A DNA stretch of 64,000 nucleotides from Microbacterium lacus (GCF_002812805.1 NZ_NMUM01000011.1:1-64000), one strand, 5' to 3'; positions 17,741-29,228 are shown, counted from the stretch's first letter. Made by a program: numbers and translations. Notes: generated by a model from the sequence alone, not told the origin.

Positions 17741-19036
17741 GTGCCCGATCACTCCGCCACCGGCGCCATCCGTACCCTCGGGCCGAACCCCGCGACAGCG
17801 CCGATCATGCTGCACCCCGGCGATCGCATCTCGACCGGCCGTCGCATCGTCTACGTCATCCTGTTGGGGGCGTTGACGGCCCTCGGTCCGTTCACGATCG
17901 ACCTCTATCTGCCCGCATTCCCGGTGCTCGAGGCCGACTTCGACACGACCGCCGCCGCGATCCAGCTGACCCTCACGGGCACGATGATCGGGTTCGGCGT
18001 CGGTCAACTCCTCGTCGGCCCGCTCAGCGACAAGGTCGGGCGACGCCTGCCCCTGATCGGCGTGACGGCGCTGCACGTGCTCGCGAGCGCGGCGGCCGCG
18101 ATCGCCCCGACGCTGATGCTGCTCGGCGTCTCACGTGTCGTGATGGGTGCGGGTGCCGCGGCGGGCGGCGTCGTCGCGATGGCGATCGTCCGCGACCTCT
18201 TCGGCGGTCGACGTCTTGTCGTCATGCTCTCGCGCCTTGCGCTCGTCAGCGGTGCGGCACCCGTTATCGCGCCCCTCATCGGCTCGGCGCTCCTGCTGGT
18301 GATGTCGTGGCGCGGCCTCTTCGTCGTGCTCGCGATCTACGGTGCGGTCATGCTCGTGGCGGCGATCGCGCTGGTGCCCGAGACGCTGCCGCGCGCGCGG
18401 CGCCACGAGTTGGGGTCCACCACCGTGGGCCAGCGGTATCGCAGCGTCCTGACCGACCGCGTGTTCCTCGGCGTGCTGATCATCGGAGGCATGACGTTCA
18501 GCGGCCTGTTCTCGTACCTCTCCGCATCGTCCTTCCTCTTCCAGCAGTCGTTCGGGTTCGATGCGCAGCAGTACGGGCTCCTTTTCGCCGCGAACTCGCT
18601 GGGACTCGTGGCCGGCGTGCAGATCGCCTCGCGCCTCGCCGCCCGGTATGGACCGCAGTGGGTGCTGGCATGGTCCACGTCGACGCTGGTCGTCGCCGGC
18701 GTCGCGATCATCCTCGCCGATCAGATCGGCCTGGGCCTCTGGGGCATCCTCGTGCCCCTCTTCGTCTTCATGACGGCGTGCGGATTCACGTTCCCGTGTG
18801 TGCAGGTCCTGGCTCTCGACCGGCACGGCAAGGCCGCCGGTACCGCGGCATCCATCCTCGGGGCCGTCAACTTCGGAGTCGCCGGTTTTGTGTCGCCGCT
18901 TGTGGGCTGGATTGCCGGAGACACGGGTATCACGGCGACCACGATGGCCGTCGTGATGGTCGGATGCTCGGTGATCGGCGTACTCGGGTTGTGGCTGGTC
19001 GTGCGCCCACGCTCGGTGCAATCGCTCACTCCCTGA
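17741..19036 (+). CDS. Bcr/CflA-family MFS drug exporter
   Basis: A 12-helix proton antiporter of 431 residues. Family hallmarks are LTALGPFTIDLYLPAFPVLEADF at helix 1, VGQLLVGPLSDKVGRRLPLI (motif A) and the motif C region SGAAPVIAPLIGSALL. Bcr/CflA proteins export bicyclomycin, chloramphenicol or sulfonamides; the substrate here is not known. The GTG at 17741 has GAGG about 8 bases upstream; ATG at 17807 is an alternative. The PAP2 gene follows after 12 bases. It is divergent from the DUF3105 operon. Confidence 0.87.
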   Translation: MPDHSATGAIRTLGPNPATAPIMLHPGDRISTGRRIVYVILLGALTALGPFTIDLYLPAFPVLEADFDTTAAAIQLTLTGTMIGFGVGQLLVGPLSDKVGRRLPLIGVTALHVLASAAAAIAPTLMLLGVSRVVMGAGAAAGGVVAMAIVRDLFGGRRLVVMLSRLALVSGAAPVIAPLIGSALLLVMSWRGLFVVLAIYGAVMLVAAIALVPETLPRARRHELGSTTVGQRYRSVLTDRVFLGVLIIGGMTFSGLFSYLSASSFLFQQSFGFDAQQYGLLFAANSLGLVAGVQIASRLAARYGPQWVLAWSTSTLVVAGVAIILADQIGLGLWGILVPLFVFMTACGFTFPCVQVLALDRHGKAAGTAASILGAVNFGVAGFVSPLVGWIAGDTGITATTMAVVMVGCSVIGVLGLWLVVRPRSVQSLTP

Positions 19037-19048
19037 CAGAATCGACGG

Positions 19049-19738
19049 ATGCCGTCATCCGCCCCGTCGCCAACTGCACCGTCGTCATCCGCACCGTCCA
19101 GACGCACCACGACAACCCTGCTCATCACGGGTGTCGTGCTTCTCGCCCTGGCGGCCGGACTCGGCGCGTGGATCGCGGTCGGCCGGGGCAACGCCCCGTT
19201 CACGGTCGACGCCCTGTGGGCGAGTTGGCTGGCCGACGGTCGCACCCCATTCCTGCTCTGGGTGTCGTTCGCGATGAACTGGCTGGGCGGCGGCTGGTTC
19301 GGCATCCTGGTCGTCCCGCTCGTGGTTGTCGGCCTGTTCGCGCTCCGCAGGCGATGGTGGGCGGCCGCGTATTTCCTTGCGGCGTCGGCGGCGTCGGCGC
19401 TCGTCGTGCAAATCCTGAAACGCTTGTTCGGGCGCGCGCGTCCCGAAGAGATCATCGTGTTCTCGGACTTCGGATCGTTCCCCTCGGGGCATGTCGCGAA
19501 CGCGGCGACGATCGCCGTGGCGTTTGCCGTGATCTTCCCGCGCCTGTGGGTCATCCTCACGGGAGTTGCGTGGGTCCTGCTGATGGCCTTCTCGCGCACC
19601 TACCTGGGCGCGCACTGGCTGAGCGACACGCTCGGTGGAGCGCTCGCCGGTGCGGGTGCCGCGCTCATCCTGGCGGCCGTATTCGCGCGAGTCATCCCTC
19701 TCACCGGACGGGAGCGCGTCGGTAAGCTCACCCCATGA
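19049..19738 (+). CDS. PAP2-family phosphatase
   Basis: A 229-residue membrane phosphatase with six likely helices. The three catalytic blocks are complete: KRLFGRARP near residue 131, PSGH near 147 and SRTYLGAHWLSD near 190, with the histidines of the second and third blocks as nucleophile and acid/base. Possible substrates are undecaprenyl pyrophosphate or phosphatidic acid; the sequence does not decide. CAGAAT lies exactly 6 bases before the ATG, fitting a leaderless start. Its stop overlaps the next gene in ATGA. Confidence 0.85.
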   Translation: MPSSAPSPTAPSSSAPSRRTTTTLLITGVVLLALAAGLGAWIAVGRGNAPFTVDALWASWLADGRTPFLLWVSFAMNWLGGGWFGILVVPLVVVGLFALRRRWWAAAYFLAASAASALVVQILKRLFGRARPEEIIVFSDFGSFPSGHVANAATIAVAFAVIFPRLWVILTGVAWVLLMAFSRTYLGAHWLSDTLGGALAGAGAALILAAVFARVIPLTGRERVGKLTP

Positions 19739-21516
19739 GTGAGCCCTCGCCGGACGTTTCCCCCGTCGAACTCGCGAGACTCCGCGCCGAGGCCGAGTTG
19801 GCAGAGGCGCAGCTTGCGGCGGCACAGGCACGGGCGGCGCTCGCTAACGCCGAGGCAACGGCCGCTCGGCTGGGCGTGACGACGACGGGGACGGGATCGA
19901 CTGCTGCGTCCGCTGCGCCCGCTGCGAGCGCCGGGCCGCTGAGTGCCGAGCAGGTCGAAACCATCACGCGGGGATACTCCTTCGCCGAGGCTGCGCTCGA
20001 TCTCGGCGCACTGGTCAACGGTGAGGCGGTACCGGGCGCGCAGGTGCGCATCCCCCTCGCGATGACAAACCGGCATGGCCTCGTGGCCGGGGCGACGGGC
20101 ACGGGCAAGACCCGAACGCTGCAAGGTCTCGCGGAGCAGCTGGCCGCGCACGGTGTGCCGGTCTTCGCGGCCGACATCAAGGGCGACCTGAGCGGGGTCG
20201 CCGTGGCGGGCGAGTCGAGCGAGAAGCTCTTGGCTCGCACGGCGGCGATCGGGCAGGACTGGAGGCCCGAGGCATCCGTGGCGGAGTTCTTTGCACTGGG
20301 CGGCGTCGGTTCGGGCGTACCCGTGCGAGCGACGGTCTCGGGGTTCGGTCCCCTCCTCCTGTCGAAGGTGCTCGGCCTCAATCAGACCCAGGAATCGAGC
20401 CTCGGACTGGTGTTCCATTACGCCGACCGGAACGGCCTGGCCCTGGTCGACCTGTCCGACCTGCGCTCGGTGCTCAGCTATCTGACGAGCGACGAGGGCA
20501 AGGCCGAGCTCGAGGGGCTGGGCGGTCTGTCCAAGGCCACGGCCGGTGTCATCCTGCGCGAGCTGATCACGTTCGCGGATGGCGGGGCCGACGTCTTCTT
20601 CGGTGAGCCCGAGTTCGATGTGACGGACTTCCTGCGAACGGCGCCCGACGGGCGCGGGGTGATCAGCCTGCTCGAGGTTCCGGGCGTGATCGAGCGCCCC
20701 GCGCTCTTCTCGACGTTCCTGATGTATCTGCTCGCGGAGCTGTTCGAGCTGCTGCCCGAGGTGGGCGATCTCGACAAGCCCAAGCTCGTCTTCTTCTTCG
20801 ACGAGGCTCACTTGCTCTTCCGTGACGCGTCGAAGGACTTCTTGGCCGCGATCACCCAGACGGTGCGCCTCATCCGGTCGAAGGGGGTGGGGGTGTTCTT
20901 CGTCACCCAGACCCCGAAGGACGTGCCGAGCGACGTGCTCGCGCAGCTCGGCTCGCGGGTGCAGCACGCGCTGCGTGCCTTCACTCCGGACGATGCCAAG
21001 GCGCTGCGCGCCACGGTCGGCACGTATCCCACCTCGGGCTACGACCTCGAGCGCGTGCTGCAAGAGCTCGGCACCGGCGAGGCGATCGTGACCGTCATGA
21101 ACGAGAAGGGTGCCCCGTCGCCGGTCGCCTGGACGCGGTTGCGCGCGCCACTGGGGTTGATGTCGCCCGCCCCTGGAGCCGTGATCGAGTCGACCATCGC
21201 GGCATCGGCGCTCCTGCCCCGATACCGGGATGCGATCGACCGCGAGTCCGCTCGCGAAATCCTGGCGACCCGGATGAACGCGGCGCACGCCGCACAGATG
21301 GCAGAAGACGCCGCCGAAGCCCAGGCGAAGATCGACGCCGAACTCGCCAAGCAGCGGGCCGCGATCGAGCGAGCGGATGCCGCGGCAACGAAGAAGGCGC
21401 GCTCCTCGACTTCGCGATCGCAGAAGTCGACCATCGAGCAGGTGCTCGGATCGAAGGCGACGCAGACCATCCTGGGCGGAGTCATCCGGGGGATCTTTGG
21501 AACCGGTCGGCGTTAG
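19735..21516 (+). CDS. HerA-like ATPase (DUF853 family)
   Basis: A 593-residue HerA/FtsK-superfamily ATPase. A coiled, Ala/Glu-rich N terminus (about 10-50) precedes the Walker A loop GATGTGKTRTLQGLA near residue 120 and FAADIKGDLSGVA. The Walker B region is KLVFFFDEAHLLF near 345, followed by VGVFFVTQTPKDVPSDVLAQLG. A long Ala/Lys-rich helix lies at about 510-565. Members of this YjgR-like group are DNA-translocase relatives whose role is not settled. No NurA nuclease gene is adjacent. It is coupled to the PAP2 gene by a 4-base overlap. Confidence 0.85.
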   Translation: MSEPSPDVSPVELARLRAEAELAEAQLAAAQARAALANAEATAARLGVTTTGTGSTAASAAPAASAGPLSAEQVETITRGYSFAEAALDLGALVNGEAVPGAQVRIPLAMTNRHGLVAGATGTGKTRTLQGLAEQLAAHGVPVFAADIKGDLSGVAVAGESSEKLLARTAAIGQDWRPEASVAEFFALGGVGSGVPVRATVSGFGPLLLSKVLGLNQTQESSLGLVFHYADRNGLALVDLSDLRSVLSYLTSDEGKAELEGLGGLSKATAGVILRELITFADGGADVFFGEPEFDVTDFLRTAPDGRGVISLLEVPGVIERPALFSTFLMYLLAELFELLPEVGDLDKPKLVFFFDEAHLLFRDASKDFLAAITQTVRLIRSKGVGVFFVTQTPKDVPSDVLAQLGSRVQHALRAFTPDDAKALRATVGTYPTSGYDLERVLQELGTGEAIVTVMNEKGAPSPVAWTRLRAPLGLMSPAPGAVIESTIAASALLPRYRDAIDRESAREILATRMNAAHAAQMAEDAAEAQAKIDAELAKQRAAIERADAAATKKARSSTSRSQKSTIEQVLGSKATQTILGGVIRGIFGTGRR

Positions 21517-21577
21517 TTCCCGACGCTAATACCTATCGACAGAGGTACACCGCCCTGAGTCGGCGTACGATGGCGCT

Positions 21578-24025
<2,448 letters not shown>

Positions 24026-24034
24026 AGTAAAGAG

Positions 24035-25606
24035 GTGAGCGCCCTCGCAACACCCACCGGCCGTGAAGATGCACTGCAGGCGTCACCGCGCCCGGATGGC
24101 GAGGCGCCGCGCGCTCTCGTGATCGGCTCGACGGGGTACATCGGGGCGCGCCTCGTGCCGCGCCTGATCTCGGCGGGCTATCGCGTCCGCGTCCTGGCGC
24201 GCCAGGCATCCCGCGTCGCCGCGTACGAGTGGGGCTCCGACGTCGAAGTCGTCGTGGGTGACGCCGCGGACCCCGAGGCCGTGACTCGGGCCGTCGAGGA
24301 CGTCGACGTGCTCTACTACCTCGTCCATTCGATGGCGGCGGGCAAGAATTTCGCCGACGTCGACCTCGCCGCCGCGCGTGCTGTGGCGTCGTCATCGGCC
24401 GAGGCGGGCGTGCGACGCATCGTTTATCTCGGAGGCCTGCATCCCCAGGACGTCGAGCTCTCGCGCCACCTGCGTTCCCGGGTGGAGGTCGGCGAGGCGC
24501 TGCTCGACAGCGGCGTGCCGACGCTCGTGCTGCAGGCCGGCGTCGTCATCGGATCGGGCTCCGCGTCGTTCGAGATGGTGCGCCACCTGACCGAGGTGCT
24601 GCCGTACATGCCGGCGCCGAAATGGGTGCGCAACCACATTCAGCCCATCGCCGTGCGGGACGTCCTGCACTATCTGCTGGGTGCCGCTCGGGTCGATCCC
24701 GAGGTATCGCGGACCGTCGACATCGGCGGACCTGACGTCCTGCGATACGGGCAGATGATGAACGGCTACGCGGTCGAGGCGGGCCTACCGCAGCGTCCCA
24801 TCGCACCGCTGCCGGTGCTGACGCCTCGCTTGGCTTCGCACTGGGTCGGCGTTGTCACCCCCATCCCGGCCGCGCTCGCACGTCCCCTCGTCGAGTCGCT
24901 GCAGAATGACTGCGTCATGGCGAATCACGACGTGGACGACCTGATCCCGCAGCCCGAGGGTGGGCTCACGCCGTATCGTCGCGCGGTCGCCCTGGCTCTC
25001 GGTCGTGAACGCGAGGGTGTCATCGAGACCAGCTGGCTGGACGCGGCGGTCCACAACGCACCGAGCGATCCCTTGCCCGCCGACCCGGACTGGTCGGGGC
25101 GCACGGTGTTCACCGACGCGCGCGTCGCCCAGACGTCGGCCTCGGCCGAGTCGCTCTGGCGCGTCATCGAGGGCATCGGCGGCACGCGCGGTTGGTACTC
25201 GTGGCCGCTCGCTTGGGCGGTGCGCGGATGGATGGACCGCTTCGTCGGCGGAGTGGGACTCCGGCGTGGTCGCCGCAACCCCGACCGCCTCGCCGTCGGC
25301 GATGCCCTGGACTTCTGGCGCGTCGAGTCTCTCGAGCGCGGGGGCCGGGATGAGCCATCCGTCCTGCGCCTGCGCGCCGAGATGAAGGTGCCCGGCCTTG
25401 CGTGGCTCGAGATGAAGGCCGTCCCCGAGGGTGCGGGATCGCGCTACGAGCAGCGTGCGGTGTTCTTCCCCCGCGGGCTCTCGGGCCGCTTGTACTGGAT
25501 CGCGGTGCTGCCGTTCCACGGGTTCATCTTCGCCGGGATGGCGGCCCGGATCGTGGCGGCCGCCGAGCAGGCGACGGCCGGCGCCGCCCCCGCGAACGCC
25601 GAATAG
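24035..25606 (+). CDS. NAD(P)-binding SDR protein with C-terminal DUF2867 domain
   Basis: A 523-residue two-domain protein. The N-terminal Rossmann domain (VIGSTGYIGARLVPRLISAGYRVRVLAR near 30) is an atypical extended SDR/NmrA-type fold. The C-terminal part from about 350 (FTDARVAQTSASAESLWRVIEGIGGTRGWYSWPLAWAVRG) is DUF2867, a START-like fold. The combined architecture is common in actinobacteria and of unknown substrate. GTG at 24035 is preceded by AAAGAG. It lies 9 bases after the molybdoenzyme gene and 9 before mogA, so it probably shares their transcript. Confidence 0.8.
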   Translation: MSALATPTGREDALQASPRPDGEAPRALVIGSTGYIGARLVPRLISAGYRVRVLARQASRVAAYEWGSDVEVVVGDAADPEAVTRAVEDVDVLYYLVHSMAAGKNFADVDLAAARAVASSSAEAGVRRIVYLGGLHPQDVELSRHLRSRVEVGEALLDSGVPTLVLQAGVVIGSGSASFEMVRHLTEVLPYMPAPKWVRNHIQPIAVRDVLHYLLGAARVDPEVSRTVDIGGPDVLRYGQMMNGYAVEAGLPQRPIAPLPVLTPRLASHWVGVVTPIPAALARPLVESLQNDCVMANHDVDDLIPQPEGGLTPYRRAVALALGREREGVIETSWLDAAVHNAPSDPLPADPDWSGRTVFTDARVAQTSASAESLWRVIEGIGGTRGWYSWPLAWAVRGWMDRFVGGVGLRRGRRNPDRLAVGDALDFWRVESLERGGRDEPSVLRLRAEMKVPGLAWLEMKAVPEGAGSRYEQRAVFFPRGLSGRLYWIAVLPFHGFIFAGMAARIVAAAEQATAGAAPANAE

Positions 25607-25615
25607 GCTGGGCGG

Positions 25616-26116
25616 GTGAACGCCAACCCGTATCGTGCAGTCGTGATCACGGTCTCAGACCGTTCGGCTGCGGGCTTGCGCGAGGACCGGAGCGGCCCCG
25701 CGGCCGTCGCGGGTCTGCGGGTGGGCGGTTTCGACTGTGCCGATCCCGTCATCGTGCCGGATGGCGCCGACAGCGTCGAGTCGGCGTTGCGCGCTGCACT
25801 CGCCGAGGGCGCGCGGCTGATCGTCACCACCGGTGGCACGGGTGTCAGTCCACGCGACGTGACGCCGGAGGGAACCGCTCGCGTCATCACGCGGGAGATC
25901 CCCGGCATCGCGGAGGAACTTCGTCGCATCGGCGCATCCGAGAAACCCGGCGGCATGCTGTCGCGCGGGTTGGCCGGGGTCGTCGACGCTGACGGTGGCG
26001 GGGCGCTCGTGGTGAATCTGCCCGGCTCCACCGCGGCCGTCGGCTCGGGCATCCCCGTCATCCTGTCGATCGCGCGCCATGTCATCGACCAACTTGCCGG
26101 AGGGGACCACACGTGA
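25616..26116 (+). CDS. mog: Molybdopterin adenylyltransferase-type protein (MogA/MoaB)
   Basis: The 166-residue protein activates molybdopterin by adenylation before molybdenum insertion by MoeA. The family motif IVTTGGTGVSPRDVTPEGTARVI is complete, as is the NLPGSTAAV loop near 140. TAGGCT lies exactly 6 bases before the GTG start, so it may have its own leaderless promoter in addition to read-through. The stop overlaps the moaE start in GTGA. Mog and MoaB are hard to separate by sequence; the assignment rests on genomic setting. Confidence 0.88.
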   Translation: MNANPYRAVVITVSDRSAAGLREDRSGPAAVAGLRVGGFDCADPVIVPDGADSVESALRAALAEGARLIVTTGGTGVSPRDVTPEGTARVITREIPGIAEELRRIGASEKPGGMLSRGLAGVVDADGGGALVVNLPGSTAAVGSGIPVILSIARHVIDQLAGGDHT

Positions 26117-26559
26117 CCGACACGCACAGTGCGGACGGTGTGCGCCTGGCGCGCATCAGCACCGAACCGATTGAGCTCGGTAGCCATCTCACGGCCGTCG
26201 AGGACGCGTCGGCCGGTGCGGTGACGACCTTTGTCGGCCGCGTTCGCGATCACGATCCGGATGCCTCGGGTGCCGTCGTCGCGCTGGAGTACACCGCTCA
26301 CCCCGACGCCGAGATGACCCTGCACCGGATCGCGTCCGAGGCGATCGGATCGTCCGAGGCGATCGTCGCCGTCAGCCACCGCATCGGGAGGCTCAGTGTG
26401 GGCGACGCCGCCGTCATCATTGCCGTCGCTTCGCCCCACCGGGCGGAGGCCTACGAGGTCAGCCGCACGGTGATCGAGGCGATCAAGTCCGAGTTGCCGG
26501 TCTGGAAGCGTCAGGTCGAGGCCGACGGCACAACCGCATGGAAGGGCCTCGGCGGCTGA
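26113..26559 (+). CDS. moaE: Molybdopterin synthase catalytic subunit
   Basis: MoaE with thiocarboxylated MoaD converts precursor Z (cPMP) to molybdopterin. The 148-residue protein shows GAVTTFVGRVRDHDPDASGAVVALEYTAHPDAE near 35-70 and the active-site region KSELPVWKRQVEADGTTAWK with conserved lysines. The GTG start overlaps the mogA stop by 4 bases. moaD is not adjacent: it lies on the opposite strand beyond the DUF222/HNH gene, an arrangement that looks like an interrupted cofactor cluster. Confidence 0.93.
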   Translation: MTDTHSADGVRLARISTEPIELGSHLTAVEDASAGAVTTFVGRVRDHDPDASGAVVALEYTAHPDAEMTLHRIASEAIGSSEAIVAVSHRIGRLSVGDAAVIIAVASPHRAEAYEVSRTVIEAIKSELPVWKRQVEADGTTAWKGLGG

Positions 26560-26578
26560 GTCGCTCGTAGTGCTGCGT

Positions 26579-26602
26579 GTCACTTCGACAGGCTCAGTGA
26601 CC
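26579..26602. repeat. Short palindromic intergenic repeat, copy 1
   Basis: A 24-bp element with GTCACT/AGTGAC inverted arms around the core TCGACAGGCTC. The same unit recurs at 26621-26644 and, with one change, at 28049-28072, flanking the DUF222/HNH gene. Similar GACAGGCTCA elements are scattered through actinobacterial genomes. Confidence 0.75.
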
Positions 26603-26620
26603 GCGGGCAGGGTGGGGCGG

Positions 26621-26644
26621 GTCACTTCGACAGGCTCAGTGACC
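26621..26644. repeat. Short palindromic intergenic repeat, copy 2
   Basis: Identical 24-bp unit to copy 1, in the same orientation and 18 bases further on, just past the DUF222/HNH stop codon. It could form a hairpin ending transcripts of that gene. Confidence 0.75.
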
Positions 26645-26664
26645 GGAGGGCGCAGCGGCGTGCT

Positions 26665-27933
26665 TCAGAACGGGGGTGGATCCGTGTTCGGGACGAAGTA
26701 AATCGCTGGAGGCGGCCTGTCGATGTAGACGTGTCCGCCGGGCGAGGTCCATTCCAGAACTCCGCCGCCGAGCTGGCGGACCGACCAGGCGGTTTCGCCC
26801 TTCAGGGTGTGGTGACGCTTGCAGAGGCAGGCGAGGTTGCAGGTGCTGGTTTCGCCGCCCAGGGCGTAGTCGAGGGTGTGATCGCGGTCGCACCGGTGGG
26901 CGGGTTGCCGGCATCCGGGGAACCGGCAGTGCTGATCCCTCGCCCGCAGGAACCGTTTCATGTCCGCCGAGGGCGTGTAGCGGTCGACGGCGAGAACACA
27001 CCCGGTGATCGGGTCAGCCAAGACCCGATCCCACCCGGTGGCGTGTCCGGCGAGCTGACGAGCGGTGGCGGGGTCGATCGGGCACCGCCCGACCAACTCG
27101 GCCGGCTCGTCGGTCACGCCGGCCAGCGCGAGAGCGGGGACGGTAACGTTCACGATCCCGCGGATCGCGCCCAGTCCGCCGAAACCGTCCGAGAGCCCCG
27201 CACCAGTCTCCACTGTGGGGGTCGTCGTGAGGAGCATGTCGGCGACGAGGTCGGCCCGGATCTGATCCAGCGTGCGAGTGTCGGTCGGATCGGCGTTCTT
27301 CAGCGTTTTTGCTTGCTGGGTGAGACGGTCGTGCATCGCGTGCGCAAGCACCGCGGGCTGGATGGTGCTGAACTCCGCCATTCCGTCCCCGATGTCCCGC
27401 ACACTCGCACCCCGCGACGCCCGCGCCTCCTGATGCCGTTCGGTCAAGGTCCGAGGCTGCAACGACTCCGCAAGCCGTGCGAGCGACGCCCCCAGCCGTC
27501 CCGGCGTGGTTTCTTCGGCACGCAGGAGCGCTTCAGTTTCGAACAGGGCACGCGCGTCGGGGTCCGTGAGGGGCAGGCCGTGTTCCATGATCGTGCGAAC
27601 GTGCCCGGTGTTGACTCGTCCCTGTTCCCAGGCGTTGAATGTGGCGGGGAACTTCTCGGTCAGGGTGGCGGCGTCGTTCATGTGGCGTTGCACGGTCCGA
27701 TCGGACATGCGCGCAGCTGCGCCTAGTTCTGCCGCCAGTGCCCGCAGCGGTAGCTCCGCCTCGCGGGAGGAGGGCGAGCCGAGTGCTGCTACCCGACGCG
27801 CCCCGACGGCGGCTGCGCGGGCGAACACGCGGGCTTCCGCGGCCTGGGCTTGCGCGACCGCGGCGCGCGCTTCGTCGATGTCGTGCGCGAGTTCACGGAA
27901 CTCGGTGTCGACCTCGCGAATGATCGAATACAT
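26665..27933 (-). CDS. DUF222 / HNH endonuclease domain protein (13E12-type)
   Basis: A 422-residue protein. The N-terminal and central DUF222 region (helical, VAALGSPSSREAELPLRALAAELGAAARMSDRTVQRHM) resembles the REP13E12 proteins of mycobacteria. The C-terminal HNH nuclease is RARDQHCRFPGCRQPAHRCDRDHTLDYALGGETSTCNLACLCKRHHTLK, with zinc-type cysteines and the catalytic histidines. Such genes occur in many copies per actinobacterial genome and their role is unknown. TAGAGT lies 7 bases before the ATG at 27933, supporting that start over 27963. It is flanked by short repeats and separates moaE from moaD. Confidence 0.85.
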   Translation of the reverse strand: MYSIIREVDTEFRELAHDIDEARAAVAQAQAAEARVFARAAAVGARRVAALGSPSSREAELPLRALAAELGAAARMSDRTVQRHMNDAATLTEKFPATFNAWEQGRVNTGHVRTIMEHGLPLTDPDARALFETEALLRAEETTPGRLGASLARLAESLQPRTLTERHQEARASRGASVRDIGDGMAEFSTIQPAVLAHAMHDRLTQQAKTLKNADPTDTRTLDQIRADLVADMLLTTTPTVETGAGLSDGFGGLGAIRGIVNVTVPALALAGVTDEPAELVGRCPIDPATARQLAGHATGWDRVLADPITGCVLAVDRYTPSADMKRFLRARDQHCRFPGCRQPAHRCDRDHTLDYALGGETSTCNLACLCKRHHTLKGETAWSVRQLGGGVLEWTSPGGHVYIDRPPPAIYFVPNTDPPPF

Positions 27934-28048
27934 GTTCGAAACTCTACGGGCGACCTCCGACATCCGAAGGGCAAAAAGCGCCCATTTCAGCCCGGAACTA
28001 CGCCGAAAACATGAGAGTTCTCACATCTTCGGGGAGGCGATGCGGCGG

Positions 28049-28094
28049 GTCACTTCGACAGGCTCAGTGTCCGTGAGGCACAAGCTCAGTGACC
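28049..28094. repeat. Short palindromic intergenic repeat, copy 3 plus a partial copy
   Basis: 28049-28072 matches the 24-bp repeat found at 26579 and 26621 except near the end (AGTGTCC for AGTGACC). A truncated copy, AAGCTCAGTGACC, follows at 28082-28094, immediately 3' of moaD. Confidence 0.7.
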
Positions 28095-28104
28095 TGTTCG
28101 CGAC

Positions 28105-28338
28105 TCAGCCCCCGGCGAAGGGGGGCAGAACGTCCACGAGCACATCGCTCGCGAGCGCTTCGTCGTCGCCCGCCCGGGAACCGCCGACCAGCACGGCGCA
28201 GCGGGGAAGGATGCGTCCCAGCTCGGGGTAATCGTTCGTGAGCGCGGCACGGAGGTCACCGAGCGTCGGCTCGGAACGTACCTCTTCTTCGCGGCCGGCG
28301 GCCTCTTCGGCGGCGGCGAAATAGCGGACGCGCGCCAC
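28105..28338 (-). CDS. moaD: Molybdopterin synthase sulfur-carrier subunit
   Basis: A 77-residue ubiquitin-like protein that carries sulfur as a C-terminal thiocarboxylate to MoaE. It ends in the required Gly-Gly (LPPFAGG). The body VRYFAAAEEAAGREEEV and LGDLRAALTNDYPEL is typical. The GTG start at 28338 overlaps the mobA stop in TAGTG. It is the last gene of the moeB-moeA-moaC-mobA-moaD operon; MoeB, first in the operon, would adenylate this terminus. Confidence 0.92.
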   Translation of the reverse strand: MARVRYFAAAEEAAGREEEVRSEPTLGDLRAALTNDYPELGRILPRCAVLVGGSRAGDDEALASDVLVDVLPPFAGG

Positions 28339-29228
28339 TAGCGCTTCTCCGCCCACTTTTCGGCGAGTTCCGTGATCGCGCGGACGGCTTCGCGCACGGA
28401 CTCGGGTGAACCACCGGCCCGGCCGGCAACGAGTCCGGCAACGAACGCGCTGACGGGCGCGGCGGGACGAGCCACACCGTTCGCCACATCGCGCGCCAGA
28501 TCGAGGATGAGCGAGACGTGGACGTCGTCGTTCGCCAGTTCGAAGCGCTCGCCGAGGGCATTCGCCCACTCATCCAGCGCCTCGGGCGGAAGGGTGCGGT
28601 CAGACCCTTCAGGCGGCGTCTTTGATTCAGACACAGTGACGTCCTCTCCGGGCGCGTCCGAAAGACGACGAGCCCACTCAAGATCCTCCCACGTGTCGAC
28701 ATCCCGGGTCGCGGCCAGGGGCGCTTCGACCGCCACCAGGCGCAGCCCGCTGACGAGGGCTCGGACGGGGGCGTCGCGTCCGCTATCGGGCACGGATGCG
28801 GCGGCATCGCGCAAGGCGGCGGTCCGGTACAGGGCGGTCAGCCACTGCGACCGACCCGACGCATCCGTCAGATGCGCCCCATCCTGATTCGGTGCGTCGA
28901 GCGGCAGCAGCGCGAGCGCCTGATCGACTCCGGGTAGGTCACAGGCGAGCACGAGCGTCCACTCGGCCTCGACGCGGGGGAGAGCGGCGATGATCGCCGC
29001 GACCGGACCGCCGAACGGCGGGTCCTCGCGGACCCACTGCACCCGCGGGTCATCGAGCATCTGCTCTGCCGCGACGATGATCCGTTCCGCGCCCGCGGAA
29101 CGCGCCGCGGCGATCGTTCGGGTCAGGAGAGCGGTGCCGCCAACCTCGAGCAGTGGTTTCTGCGCGCCGCCCAATCGGGACGCCCGTCCGCCCGCGAGGA
29201 CGATCGCGTCGAACCCGCCGGGCGTCAC
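28338..29228 (-). CDS. mobA: MobA-like nucleotidyltransferase fused to a DUF6457-type helical domain
   Basis: The first 190 residues are a MobA-type NTP transferase that would add GMP to molybdopterin. The nucleotide loop is DAIVLAGGRASRLGGAQKPLLEVGG, then VREDPPFGGPVAAI and CDLPGVD for the metal-binding Asp. After an acidic linker, the last 90 residues (LDEWANALGERFELANDDVHVSLILDLARDVANGVARPAAPVSAFVAGLVAG) match a small helical DUF6457-like domain often encoded next to moaD in actinobacteria; here the two are joined. GTG at 29228 overlaps the moaC stop in GTGA; GTG at 29249 is an alternative. Confidence 0.85.
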   Translation of the reverse strand: MTPGGFDAIVLAGGRASRLGGAQKPLLEVGGTALLTRTIAAARSAGAERIIVAAEQMLDDPRVQWVREDPPFGGPVAAIIAALPRVEAEWTLVLACDLPGVDQALALLPLDAPNQDGAHLTDASGRSQWLTALYRTAALRDAAASVPDSGRDAPVRALVSGLRLVAVEAPLAATRDVDTWEDLEWARRLSDAPGEDVTVSESKTPPEGSDRTLPPEALDEWANALGERFELANDDVHVSLILDLARDVANGVARPAAPVSAFVAGLVAGRAGGSPESVREAVRAITELAEKWAEKR

